From contig NZ_CP022752.1 of NCBI RefSeq assembly GCF_002263515.1, positions 3,658,001 to 3,722,000 of the forward strand: a stretch of DNA of 64,000 nt. Direction: 5' to 3'. Below the pieces are notes generated by a model. The model was given only the letters and a program-made list of their open reading frames with translations. It had not been told where the DNA came from and searched no databases. Within the stretch, counting starts at the first letter, position 1, and the number at the start of each line of letters is the position of its first letter. This DNA comes from Actinopolyspora erythraea (GTDB taxonomy: Bacteria > Actinomycetota > Actinomycetes > Mycobacteriales > Pseudonocardiaceae). Positions 18,521-27,473 of this stretch are shown piece by piece. The translations under genes and the position numbers were made by a program.

Positions 18521-20013
18521 CCGCACCCCTGCTCGGCCGTGCTGTCGGCGGTGTCCGCGCTCGGGGCACCGAAGGAGGGCAGTCCGAGACTAACCCCCGA
18601 GGTCTTGGGGCGCTGGCCACTCTCCCAGCGGTCACCGGCGACGGTGCGGCGGTGTCGGTGAACCCCCTCGTCCGCCAGCAGGTGGTGCGGCGCGGCCCGG
18701 CTGATCCTGGTGTGCACGAGATCACCCGGGCGGAGTTCGCCGTCGATCTCCCCGCTCGGGGTGAAGTGCACCAGCCGACCGTCCCTGGCACGCCCGGACC
18801 GCCGCTCGGTGTGCGCGTTCTTGCGCCCCTCACCCTCGGCGACCAGCAGTTCGACCTCGCTTCCCACCAGTTCCTGGTTGGTCTCCAGCGAGATCTCGTT
18901 CTGCAGCTGGATCAGGCGGTCGTAGCGCTGCTGCACCACTTCCTTGGGAAGCTGCCCCTCCATCTCCGCGGCGGGGGTGCCCTGCCGTTTGGAGTACTGG
19001 AAGGTGAAGGCGCTGGCGAACCGTGCCCTGCGCACCACGTCGAGCGTGGCCTCGAAGTCCTCCTCGGTCTCGCCCGGGAAACCGACGATGATGTCGGTGG
19101 TGATCGCCGCGTGCGGCATGGCCTCCCGAACCTTGCGCACGATGTCGAGGAAGCGCTCGGCGCGGTAGGAGCGCCGCATCGCCTTGAGCACGCGATCGGA
19201 CCCCGACTGCAGCGGCATGTGCAGCTGGGGGCACACGTTGGGGGTCTCGGCCATCGCCTCGATCACGTCGTCGGTGAAGTCCCGGGGGTGCGGCGAGGTG
19301 AAGCGCACCCGTTCCAGCCCCTCGATCTCGCCGCAGGAGCGCAGCAGTTTGCCGAAGGCGTAGCGATCGCCGAACTCGACCCCGTAGGCGTTGACGTTCT
19401 GCCCGAGCAGGGTCACTTCGAGAACCCCCTCGGAGGCCAGCGCTCCCACCTCGGCCAGCACGTCACCGGGGCGGCGGTCCTTCTCCTTGCCGCGCAGCGA
19501 GGGCACGATGCAGAAGGTGCAGGTGTTGTTGCAGCCCACCGAGACCGAGACCCAGCCCGAGTAGGCCGACTCGCGGCGGGCCGGCAGGGTGGAGGGGAAC
19601 TTGTCCAGCGATTCCAGGATCTCGACTTCGGCTTCCTGGTTGTGCCTGGCTCGTTCGAGCAGCGTCGGCAGCGAGCCCAGGTTGTGCGTGCCGAACACGA
19701 CGTCCACCCAGGGTGCCCGCCGGACGATCTCGCCGCGGTCCTTCTGGGCCAGGCAGCCCCCGACCGCGATCTGCATACCGGGGTTGCGCTGCTTGGCCGC
19801 CCGCAGCCGCCCGAGATTGCCGTAGAGCCGGTTGTCGGCGTTCTCCCGCACCGCACAGGTGTTGAACACCACCAGGTCGGCCGTGTTCTCACCCTCCTCA
19901 CGCACGTAGCCGGCTTCTTCCAGCACTCCGGAGAGTCGTTCGGAGTCGTGCACGTTCATCTGGCAGCCGTACGTGCGCACTTCGAATGACTGAGGCACCC
20001 GCTTGTCCGTCAC
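18514..20013 (-). CDS. miaB: tRNA-2-methylthio-N6-dimethylallyladenosine synthase
   Basis: Radical-SAM methylthiotransferase that thiomethylates the MiaA product at tRNA A37; 499 aa. The auxiliary cluster cysteines are in TYGCQMN (C17), [13 protein letters not shown] and GGCLAQKD; the radical-SAM cluster motif is CNNTCTFC; a TRAM domain ([14 protein letters not shown]...) and an unusually long polar tail of about 60 residues follow, ending GCGC. The start is GTG 20013. The next gene downstream overlaps its stop codon. Confidence 0.96.
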   Translation of the reverse strand: MTDKRVPQSFEVRTYGCQMNVHDSERLSGVLEEAGYVREEGENTADLVVFNTCAVRENADNRLYGNLGRLRAAKQRNPGMQIAVGGCLAQKDRGEIVRRAPWVDVVFGTHNLGSLPTLLERARHNQEAEVEILESLDKFPSTLPARRESAYSGWVSVSVGCNNTCTFCIVPSLRGKEKDRRPGDVLAEVGALASEGVLEVTLLGQNVNAYGVEFGDRYAFGKLLRSCGEIEGLERVRFTSPHPRDFTDDVIEAMAETPNVCPQLHMPLQSGSDRVLKAMRRSYRAERFLDIVRKVREAMPHAAITTDIIVGFPGETEEDFEATLDVVRRARFASAFTFQYSKRQGTPAAEMEGQLPKEVVQQRYDRLIQLQNEISLETNQELVGSEVELLVAEGEGRKNAHTERRSGRARDGRLVHFTPSGEIDGELRPGDLVHTRISRAAPHHLLADEGVHRHRRTVAGDRWESGQRPKTSGVSLGLPSFGAPSADTADSTAEQGCGC

Positions 20014-20544
20014 GTTCCCACCATATCCCCTGGTAGAAAGCAGTCATCCGTGGTATGGGACCCGACCCCGCCACGGGGAGGCGGGCCGGGAACAACTCCA
20101 GGTCACCGGATCGGAGGATGTTCGCGGCCACGCCCCCGCAGCCGGGAGAGGAATCCGGCGGAGGACGCGCGGCGCCCGGTGGTCGAGGCAGCCGAGGGAC
20201 GAACTCGACGAGCGGGAACGAACCCGGTGACGAGGGGCCGCCACGCCGTGGCGGCCCGCCGCGCGCCTGGCCGACGCCCCCGCTCCGGAACCCGGCCGGT
20301 TCCGGAGCACGCACCCTCGGGCGGATCTCTTCCGTAACAGGCCGACCACCCCGAGCGAGCGGCCGGGGACACCCCGCGTGAACAACCGGGCCGCCCCCGC
20401 GTTCGACGTTCCCCGCAACACGCCGGGGACGGGGAACGTAATCGAGTCGCAACCTCCGTTGCTGGCTCGGTGCTGGACTCAGCGACTCACGCACCTTAGG
20501 TTGCCCTCATCGTGTTCGCCGTTTCCGACCGGTCTGGAGATCGA
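20014..20544. other. Divergent promoter region of miaB and gluABCD with three strong hairpins
   Basis: About 530 bases without a convincing gene. Three GC-rich inverted repeats stand out: 20235-20244 with 20248-20257 (10 bp, 3-nt loop), 20282-20292 with 20298-20308 (11 bp, 5-nt loop), and 20407-20414 with 20431-20438 (8 bp enclosing a second GC pairing). They sit upstream of the glutamate uptake operon rather than after a gene. Leader-RNA structure or boundary elements are possible; no regulator site is recognised. Confidence 0.45.
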
Positions 20545-21300
20545 ATGTCCGAAGTTTCCACGGATACGCCGATGATCCGGGTATCCGCGGTCGACAAGTA
20601 CTTCGGGTCCCTGCACGTACTCAAGGACATCAACCTGGATATCCCCCGGGGACAGGTCGTGGTGGTTCTCGGCCCCTCCGGCTCCGGCAAGTCCACCCTC
20701 TGCCGGGTGATCAACCGGCTGGAAACGATCGACTCGGGAACGATCTCGGTCGACGGAGTACCGCTTCCCGAGGAGGGCCGCGCGCTGGCCGAGTTGCGGG
20801 CCGACGTCGGAATGGTGTTCCAGCAGTTCAACCTGTTCGCGCACAAGAGCATCATCGACAACGTCACGCTGGGGCCGATCAAGGTCCGCAAGCTCGGCAA
20901 GGACGAGGCCCGCGAGGAGGGCATGCGACTGCTGCGCCGGGTGGGCATCGCCGACCAGGCCGAGAAGTACCCCGCGCAGCTCTCCGGCGGGCAGCAGCAG
21001 CGCGCCGCGATCGCGCGGGCACTGGCCATGCGCCCCAAGGTGATGCTGTTCGACGAGCCCACCTCGGCACTGGACCCGGAGATGGTCAACGAGGTGCTCG
21101 AAGTGATGGCGGGGCTGGCCGAGGAGGGCATGACGATGCTCGTGGTCAGCCACGAGATGGGATTCGCGCGCCGCGCCGCCCACCGGGTGCTGTTCATGGC
21201 CGACGGCGAGGTCGTCGAGGACGCCGCCCCCGACACGTTCTTCGACGCCCCGGAGTCGGAGCGCGCCAAGGACTTCCTGGGCAAGATCCTCACCCACTAG
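20545..21300 (+). CDS. gluA: Glutamate ABC transporter ATP-binding protein
   Basis: ATPase of a polar amino acid uptake system; 251 aa. Walker A GPSGSGKST, Q-loop FQQFNLF, signature LSGGQQQR, Walker B VMLFDEP and the switch histidine in VVSHEMGFA are all present. The start at 20545 (MSEVSTD) has GGAG five nt upstream; an earlier in-frame start at 20512 is less likely. It is first in the gluA-gluB-gluC-gluD operon. The order and the neighbourhood of recX/recA match the glutamate operon of corynebacteria, so glutamate is the likely substrate. Confidence 0.92.
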   Translation: MSEVSTDTPMIRVSAVDKYFGSLHVLKDINLDIPRGQVVVVLGPSGSGKSTLCRVINRLETIDSGTISVDGVPLPEEGRALAELRADVGMVFQQFNLFAHKSIIDNVTLGPIKVRKLGKDEAREEGMRLLRRVGIADQAEKYPAQLSGGQQQRAAIARALAMRPKVMLFDEPTSALDPEMVNEVLEVMAGLAEEGMTMLVVSHEMGFARRAAHRVLFMADGEVVEDAAPDTFFDAPESERAKDFLGKILTH

Positions 21301-21357
21301 AACCTCTCGGCTCACGGATCTCGATCGGTTCCACGATCACCACTGGAAGGGACATCC

Positions 21358-22245
21358 ATGCGTAACGGCAAGCTGACCGCCGCGGCCATCGCGGCGTCGA
21401 TGGGCCTGCTGCTCAGTGCCTGCGGAGGCGGTTCGGCCGACGAGGAGGGCTTCTCCGCCCCGGTCGCCGACAACCCCTCGTTCGAGGACGGCACCACGAT
21501 GGCCGAGTACGCCGACTCCGGCGAGATCACCATCGGGGTCAAGAAGGACCAGCCGCTGTTCGGGCTGGAGAACCTCAACGGCGAGATGGAGGGCTTCGAC
21601 GTCGCCATCGGCGAGATCATCGCGGGCAAGCTCGGCATTCCGGCCGACGCGATCAACTGGAAGGAAACCCCGAGCAAGAACCGTGAGCTCTACCTCGAAC
21701 AGGGCAAGGTCGACATGGTCGTGGCCACGTACACGATCAACGACAAGCGTGCCGAGCGGGTCTCCTTCGCCGGACCGTACTACGAGGCCGGTCAGGACCT
21801 GATGGTCAAGCAGAGCAACGACTCGATCACCGGCCCGGAGTCGCTGCGCGACAGCGAGGCCAAGGTGTGCTCGGCGCGGGGGTCCACGCCCTCCGAACGG
21901 ATCCGCGAGTACATCGACAACTCCCGGCTGGTGCTGTTCGACACCTACTCCAAGTGCGCCGACGCGTTGCGCAACGGCCAGGCGCAGGCGGTGACCACGG
22001 ACAACTCGATCCTGATGGGGCTGGTCAGCGAGAACGAGAACCAGTTCAAGGTGGTCGGCGAGACCTTCAGCGAGGAGCCCTACGGCGTCGGGATCGTCAA
22101 GGGCGACGTGGACTTCTGCGAGTTCATCAACGACAGCCTGCGGACGGCCGCCGAGAACGGCACCTACCAGGAGGCCTGGAACTCCACCGCGGGCGAGGTC
22201 TCGGAGAAGACACCGGAACTGCCCGAGCTGCGGTCCTGCAGCTGA
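21358..22245 (+). CDS. gluB: Glutamate-binding lipoprotein of the ABC transporter
   Basis: 295 aa periplasmic-type solute-binding protein (SBP family 3). The lipobox LLSAC gives the lipid-modified cysteine at residue 22. Both lobes are complete: lobe 1 with SGEITIGVKKDQPLFG and a GFDVAIGEIIAGKLG segment, hinge, lobe 2 with SEAKVCSARGSTPSERI, and a return to lobe 1 (EPYGVGIVKGD). AAGGGA precedes the ATG. A transcription terminator follows it directly, before gluC. Confidence 0.93.
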   Translation: MRNGKLTAAAIAASMGLLLSACGGGSADEEGFSAPVADNPSFEDGTTMAEYADSGEITIGVKKDQPLFGLENLNGEMEGFDVAIGEIIAGKLGIPADAINWKETPSKNRELYLEQGKVDMVVATYTINDKRAERVSFAGPYYEAGQDLMVKQSNDSITGPESLRDSEAKVCSARGSTPSERIREYIDNSRLVLFDTYSKCADALRNGQAQAVTTDNSILMGLVSENENQFKVVGETFSEEPYGVGIVKGDVDFCEFINDSLRTAAENGTYQEAWNSTAGEVSEKTPELPELRSCS

Positions 22246-22263
22246 GCCGTACCCGCCTGTACA

Positions 22264-22292
22264 GGGGCACCGGCGATCCCGGTGCCCCTTTT
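22264..22292 (+). terminator. Intrinsic terminator/attenuator inside the glu operon
   Basis: Perfect 10-bp stem (22264-22273 with 22279-22288, 5-nt loop) followed directly by TTTT. It lies between gluB and gluC. It would lower expression of the permease genes relative to the more abundant binding protein. Confidence 0.8.
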
Positions 22293-22311
22293 CAGCTTGC
22301 TGGAGTGAACC

Positions 22312-22962
22312 GTGCAAGTCCTTATCGACAACTACCATCTCTACCTGCGGGGGCTGGGCACGACGCTGCAGATCTGCCTCTACGCGGGTCTGCTCACCCT
22401 GGTGGTGGGAACGTTCATCGCGGGGTGCCGCGTCGCTCCGCTCACCCCGCTGCGCGCGTTCGGCACCGCCTGGGTGACGGTGTTCCGGAACTGCCCGCTG
22501 GCCGTGGTGCTGTTCTTCATGGCGTTCGGCATCCCCGCGCTGGGCGTGAACGCCTCGTACTTCGTGTTCGGCACCATCGGGCTCGCGCTGTACACCTCGG
22601 CGTTCGTCTGCGAGGCGATCCGCAGCGGTATCAACGCCGTGTCACCCGGCCAGGCCGAGGCGGCCCGGTCCGTGGGGCTCGGTTTCGGACAGACCCTGCG
22701 GTTGGTGATCCTGCCGCAGGCGGTGCGCAGCATCATCCCCCCGCTGGGCAGCGTGATGATCGCGATGATCAAGAACTCCGCGATCGCGGGCGCCTTCGGA
22801 ATCGGCGGTGATCTCTACGCGGTCGGAATCCGGCAGTCCTCGGCCCAGGGTGAGGCGATCATCCCCGTGCTGGTGGGTGTGGCACTGGGCTACCTGATCA
22901 TCACCATCCCCGCCGGCCTGCTGCTGAGCTACGTGGAACGGAAGGTGGCGATCGCGCGATGA
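22312..22962 (+). CDS. gluC: Glutamate ABC transporter permease GluC
   Basis: 216 aa integral membrane subunit with about five hydrophobic segments and the permease EAA loop (AEAARSVGLGFGQ) that docks onto GluA. GTG start at 22312 with GGAG six nt upstream. Its stop overlaps the gluD start as ATGA. Confidence 0.92.
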   Translation: MQVLIDNYHLYLRGLGTTLQICLYAGLLTLVVGTFIAGCRVAPLTPLRAFGTAWVTVFRNCPLAVVLFFMAFGIPALGVNASYFVFGTIGLALYTSAFVCEAIRSGINAVSPGQAEAARSVGLGFGQTLRLVILPQAVRSIIPPLGSVMIAMIKNSAIAGAFGIGGDLYAVGIRQSSAQGEAIIPVLVGVALGYLIITIPAGLLLSYVERKVAIAR

Positions 22963-23825
22963 GCGAGTCGGTGCTCTACGAGGCGCCCGGGCCACGCGCC
23001 AAACTCCGTGCCCGTTACGCGAGTGCCGCGACCGGCCTGGTGCTGCTCGCCGTGTTCGCGTGGGTGATCTACCGGCTCGCGCTGGCGGGCGAGTTCACCT
23101 ACGACAAGTGGGGCCCGCTGATCGACCCGGGCAACGAGAACTTCACCCCGCTGTGGACGCTGCTGGGGCGGGGTTTGGTCAACACCCTGCTGGCCGCCGG
23201 TTGGTCCATCCTGTTCTCACTGGTCATCGGCACGATCCTCGCGCTGACCAGGGTGACGGCCGCGGCCTGGTACCGCTGGGCCGTGGTCGGGGTGATCGAA
23301 CTGCTGCGCGGCACCCCGGTGGTGGTGCTGATCTTCTTCGCCTACCAGGCGCTGCCGGTCATGGGGATCGACCTGCCGGTGATGTGGTCGCTGGTCATCG
23401 GGCTGACCGCCTACAACTGCGTGATCATCGCCGAGATCGTGCGCGCGGGGATCGACTCGCTGCCCAAGGGACAGAGCGAAGCGGCCTACGCGGTGGGCAT
23501 GCGCCGGGGGCAGGTCATGGTCAACGTGCTGTTGCCGCAGGCGTTCCGGGCCATGCTTCCCGCCCTGATCAGCCAGCTGGTGGTCGTGCTCAAGGACACC
23601 TCGCTCGGCTTCACGATCAGCTACCCGGAGTTCGTGCAGCGCGGCGAGACCGCCATCGAGAACCTCGGCAACCCCATCCAGCTCTACCTGTTCATCGCGC
23701 TGATCTTCATCGTCATCAACTACACGCTGAGCAAGGTCGCCGTCTACACCGAGCGCAGGCTGAGCCGGAGCCGCAGGTCCGCCGCGACGGAGGAGCCGGA
23801 GAGCGCAGCGGCCACCGGGGACTGA
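22959..23825 (+). CDS. gluD: Glutamate ABC transporter permease GluD
   Basis: 288 aa second permease. The first helix (AATGLVLLAVFAWVIYRLAL) follows a short polar N-terminus; an EAA loop (SEAAYAVGMRRGQ) and a C-terminal charged tail are seen. Its ATG overlaps the gluC stop, so the two permeases are made in a coupled way. Confidence 0.92.
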   Translation: MSESVLYEAPGPRAKLRARYASAATGLVLLAVFAWVIYRLALAGEFTYDKWGPLIDPGNENFTPLWTLLGRGLVNTLLAAGWSILFSLVIGTILALTRVTAAAWYRWAVVGVIELLRGTPVVVLIFFAYQALPVMGIDLPVMWSLVIGLTAYNCVIIAEIVRAGIDSLPKGQSEAAYAVGMRRGQVMVNVLLPQAFRAMLPALISQLVVVLKDTSLGFTISYPEFVQRGETAIENLGNPIQLYLFIALIFIVINYTLSKVAVYTERRLSRSRRSAATEEPESAAATGD

Positions 23826-23938
23826 ACGCGCTGCGGGGAGGCGGCGGTACGCGCGAGCGGAACCGACCTCCTCCCCCACCGGGACCGCCCCAGCCGACAA
23901 ACGATCCGAGCCGGGCGCCCGACTCGGCGGGCGTGGGA

Positions 23939-24598
23939 TCAGCGGGGGATCTCGGGAGCACGAGCGCGGGGACGCCTGTCCCGCAGCGTCTCCTCCGCCG
24001 CTTCCTCCCATCGCCCGTCGTCGACGGCGTCGGCGAGGATCGCTCGGAGCCTGTCGCGGAACTTCTCGTCGTCCTCGGCGATCCCGACCGGGCGTTCAGC
24101 GGTCCGGTCGGCGGGGCCGGTGACGACGTATGGCGCCACCACGGTCACTCCCTCCGCCGTCGTTTCGAAACCGCCGAGCAGGACGTCCACCCCTCCCCGG
24201 TCGAGAGCCCCGGTACGCAGCGAGGAGGGCAGCAGGCGGAAGGCGACCCCGGACTTCGGGTCCAGGTCCAACCCCGCCGCGAGGAGGCGGGCGATCCGCG
24301 TGTCGAAACCGCGGTACTCCCCCTCGGCCCGCCGCACGAAATCGGGGGCGTCGTTGGGGACGCCGACCAGCAGCTCCCCCCGGGAGCGGATCCGGGACAC
24401 GGTCGGCGAGCCTGGCAGCTCCACCCCTCCGGTGGGTACGGCCGAGGAGACAGCCGGAGGCGCGGAACGGGAGGCCGTGCCCGGCTCCCGCGGCGGCAGC
24501 TGGGCGGCCCCCCGCTCACCTCCGGTGGTCGCACAGGCGGAGAACAGCAGCACGGAGATCACTCCGAGCACCGTGCGGGGGACCACTCGCAGCCACAT
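23939..24598 (-). CDS. Lipoprotein resembling an amino-acid-binding protein that lacks one lobe
   Basis: 219 aa with lipobox LLFSAC (Cys 22) and a Pro/Ser/Thr-rich linker to about residue 60. The domain then begins as SBP family 3 lobe 1 (RIRSRGELLVGVPNDAPDF, GFDTRIARLLAAGL, LLPSSLRTGALDRGGVDVLL). Straight after PYVVTGPAD, where the hinge and lobe 2 (about 90 residues) should come, it continues with the C-terminal lobe 1 return (PVGIAEDDEKFRDRLRAIL...DDGRWEEAAEETL). It cannot form the usual two-lobed ligand cleft. It converges on gluD and diverges from edd. Start chosen for the lipoprotein signal; the ribosome site is weak. Confidence 0.75.
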   Translation of the reverse strand: MWLRVVPRTVLGVISVLLFSACATTGGERGAAQLPPREPGTASRSAPPAVSSAVPTGGVELPGSPTVSRIRSRGELLVGVPNDAPDFVRRAEGEYRGFDTRIARLLAAGLDLDPKSGVAFRLLPSSLRTGALDRGGVDVLLGGFETTAEGVTVVAPYVVTGPADRTAERPVGIAEDDEKFRDRLRAILADAVDDGRWEEAAEETLRDRRPRARAPEIPR

Positions 24599-24792
24599 GC
24601 TCGTAATCTTCGTCCCGTTCGCCCGGCGGTGTCCACCTGGCCCGATGGATGTTGCGGTAGGCTCGGGTCCAACTGGATCGGTTGTGAGACGTGGTTGACA
24701 CGGGATAGGGTCCGCAACCGGTTCATACCAATCGAGGCGCCAGTGTCGTCGCCCGCCCGTACCGCACCCCCGTACGCACCGGGAGGCGATGA

Positions 24793-26649
24793 GTGACACC
24801 GACAGACGTGCACCCCGTTGTCCGCGAAGTAACCGACCGTATCGCCGAGCGCAGCTCCGCCTCGCGCCGCGACTACCTGGAGCGGATTCGCGCCGCGAAG
24901 CACACCGAACCCGCCAGGGCCAACATGGCCTGCAGCAACCTCGCCCACGGTTTCGCCGCCATCAGCGGCACCGATCGGGAGTCCGTGAAGGGCCTCGTCC
25001 GCCCGGGCGTGGCCATCGTGTCCGCCTACAACGACATGCTCTCCGCGCACAAGCCCTACGCGGAGTTCCCCGAGTGGATCAAGGAAGCCGCCCGCGGCGA
25101 GGGCGGTGTCGCGCAGTTCGCGGGCGGGGTCCCCGCCATGTGCGACGGCATCACCCAGGGGCGCGACGGCATGGAACTGTCCATGTTCTCCCGCGACGTC
25201 ATCGCGATGGCCACCGGCGTGGCGCTGTCACACGAGATGTTCGACTCCGCGCTGCTGCTGGGCATCTGCGACAAGATCGTGCCCGGTCTGCTGATCGGCG
25301 GGCTGACGTTCGGGCACCTGCCGATCACCCTGGTCCCCGCCGGCCCCATGCCCTCCGGGCTCCCCAACGGTGAGAAGAGCCGGATCAGGCAGCTGTTCGC
25401 GGAGGGCAAGGCCACTCGCGAGGAGCTACTGGAGGCCGAGTCCGCCTCCTACCACTCCCCCGGTACCTGCACGTTCTACGGCACGGCGAACTCCAACCAG
25501 CTCGTCGTGGAGATGATGGGGCTGCACCTGCCGGGATCCACCTTCGTGCCGCCGGGAACACCGCTGCGCAGGGCACTCACCGAGGAGGCAGCCAGGAACG
25601 CCGTGCGGGCCGCGAAGTCCGAGGAGGCCCCTGCGATCGGGGAGATCATCGACGAGCGCGCCATCGTCAACGGTGTCGTGGCGTTGCTCGCCACCGGGGG
25701 ATCGACCAACCACACGATGCACCTGCCCGCGGTGGCCTCGGCAGCCGGTATTCAGCTGACCTGGGACGACTTCTCCGACCTTTCCGCGGTGGTGCCGCTG
25801 CTCGGCAGCGTCTACCCGAACGGTTCGGCCGACATCAACCACTTCACCGCGGCGGGCGGGGTGCAGACCCTGGTCGCCGAGCTGCTCGAGGCCGGACTCG
25901 TGCACCCGGACGTGCGAACCGTCGCCGGGGACGGGCTGGAGCGCTACCGGCAGCAGCCCTTCCTGGAGGACGGTGAGCTGGTCTGGCGGGAAGGACCGGG
26001 CCGCAGCCTGGACACCAGCGTGCTGCGAGGCGTCTCCGACCCCTTCGACTCCGAGGGCGGCCTGCGGGTGTTGGAGGGCAACCTGGGGCGCTCGGTCATG
26101 AAGGTCTCGGCCGTCAAACCGCAGCACCGTTCCGTGACCGCCCAGGCGCGGGTGTTCGACAACCAGGAGCGGTTCAAGGCGGCGTTCCAGGCCGACGAGC
26201 TCAACCGCGACGTCGTCGTGGTGGTGCGCAACCAGGGTCCCCAGGCGAACGGGATGCCCGAACTGCACGGACTCAGCCCCGGCCTCGGCGTGCTGCAGGA
26301 CCGTGGCTACCAGGTCGCGCTGGTCACCGACGGGCGCATGTCCGGTGCGTCCGGCAAGATCCCCTCCGCGATCCAGGTGACTCCGGAGGCCAGTGCGGGT
26401 GGCCCGTTGGCGAAGGTCCGCGACGGTGACGTGCTCCGGGTGGACGGCGAGCAGGGCACGCTGGAAGTGCTGGTTCCCGACGACGAGCTCGCCGCGAGGG
26501 AACCCGCCGCACCCGCCGCGCTGCACCAGTTCGGCACGGGACGCGAGCTGTTCGCCACCTTCCGGCAGGCGGTCGGCCGAGCCGACCAGGGGGCCAGCGT
26601 CTTCCCGACGCCGGAGCAGCAGCGCTCCCACGACGAAGTCTCCGCCTGA
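24793..26649 (+). CDS. edd: Phosphogluconate dehydratase (Entner-Doudoroff pathway)
   Basis: Converts 6-phosphogluconate to 2-keto-3-deoxy-6-phosphogluconate; 618 aa, same length class as E. coli Edd. IlvD/Edd family cysteines for the Fe-S cluster are in [22 protein letters not shown] and [10 protein letters not shown]. The blocks [41 protein letters not shown] and [16 protein letters not shown] are Edd-like rather than IlvD-like. The GTG at 24793 has GGGAGG six nt upstream. The next gene is eda, 29 bases on, making a two-gene pathway unit. Confidence 0.95.
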   Translation: MTPTDVHPVVREVTDRIAERSSASRRDYLERIRAAKHTEPARANMACSNLAHGFAAISGTDRESVKGLVRPGVAIVSAYNDMLSAHKPYAEFPEWIKEAARGEGGVAQFAGGVPAMCDGITQGRDGMELSMFSRDVIAMATGVALSHEMFDSALLLGICDKIVPGLLIGGLTFGHLPITLVPAGPMPSGLPNGEKSRIRQLFAEGKATREELLEAESASYHSPGTCTFYGTANSNQLVVEMMGLHLPGSTFVPPGTPLRRALTEEAARNAVRAAKSEEAPAIGEIIDERAIVNGVVALLATGGSTNHTMHLPAVASAAGIQLTWDDFSDLSAVVPLLGSVYPNGSADINHFTAAGGVQTLVAELLEAGLVHPDVRTVAGDGLERYRQQPFLEDGELVWREGPGRSLDTSVLRGVSDPFDSEGGLRVLEGNLGRSVMKVSAVKPQHRSVTAQARVFDNQERFKAAFQADELNRDVVVVVRNQGPQANGMPELHGLSPGLGVLQDRGYQVALVTDGRMSGASGKIPSAIQVTPEASAGGPLAKVRDGDVLRVDGEQGTLEVLVPDDELAAREPAAPAALHQFGTGRELFATFRQAVGRADQGASVFPTPEQQRSHDEVSA

Positions 26650-26678
26650 GCCACCAGCAGAACCGAACGGATTCCACG

Positions 26679-27302
26679 ATGCGAGCCGCAACCGACATCC
26701 TCGAGATCAGCCCGGTCATCCCCGTCGTCGTGCTCGACGACGCCGCCCACGCCGTTCCGCTCGCCCAAGCGCTGCAGCGCGGCGGCATTCACACCATCGA
26801 GGTCACCCTCCGCACCCCGGTCGCCCTGGAGGCGATCGAGCGGATCACCGGTGAGGTCGAGGGCGTCACGGTGGGGGCCGGGACGATCACCCAGCCGGGG
26901 CAGGCCAAGGAGGCGGCCCGGGCCGGAGCGGGGTACCTGGTCACGCCGGGCAGCACCGACCGCCTGCTCGACGAGGTGGCCGAGACCGGCCTTCCCGCGC
27001 TGCCCGGGGTCAGCACCGTCTCCGAGGCCCTCCGGTTGGCCGAGCGCGGCATGCGGGCGCTGAAGTTCTTCCCCGCCGAACCGGCGGGTGGGGTGCCCTA
27101 CCTCAAGGCGCTGAGCAGTCCGCTGCCGGACCTGTCCTTCTGCCCCACCGGGGGGATCACCCCGGACAACGCCGGACGCTATCTGGCACTGCCCAATGTG
27201 CGCTGCGTCGGTGGTTCCTGGCTCGCCCCGAAGGAAGCGCTCGGCAAGGGCGACTGGGGCCACGTCGAGGCCCTGGCGCGTCAGGCGGTTTCGCTGGGCT
27301 GA
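26679..27302 (+). CDS. eda: 2-keto-3-deoxy-6-phosphogluconate aldolase
   Basis: Cleaves KDPG to pyruvate and glyceraldehyde 3-phosphate; 207 aa TIM-barrel class I aldolase. The Schiff-base lysine is in LKFFPAEPAGG (about residue 129); IEVTLRTP, VGAGTI and CPTGGITPDN are the other family motifs. It lies directly downstream of edd. Confidence 0.95.
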   Translation: MRAATDILEISPVIPVVVLDDAAHAVPLAQALQRGGIHTIEVTLRTPVALEAIERITGEVEGVTVGAGTITQPGQAKEAARAGAGYLVTPGSTDRLLDEVAETGLPALPGVSTVSEALRLAERGMRALKFFPAEPAGGVPYLKALSSPLPDLSFCPTGGITPDNAGRYLALPNVRCVGGSWLAPKEALGKGDWGHVEALARQAVSLG

Positions 27303-27395
27303 CCGAGAACTCGGGAGGACTCCACCGATCCGCTCCCGCTGTTCCCGGTCGGCGGGGCCTGTCACGGGTGGCGTCGATCTCCCGCGAGATTCACA

Positions 27396-27441
27396 CCGGT
27401 GCGTGGGCGGGTGCCTGCCGAGACATCGCCCCACGCACCGG
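27396..27441. terminator. Convergent hairpin between eda and the siderophore-binding gene
   Basis: Perfect 12-bp arms CCGGTGCGTGGG (27396-27407) and CCCACGCACCGG (27430-27441) with a 22-nt loop. It lies between two genes that end facing each other. Confidence 0.6.
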
Positions 27442-27473
27442 CTGCCTCCGTTCCGCGCCCGAGCGGGCCGGAA

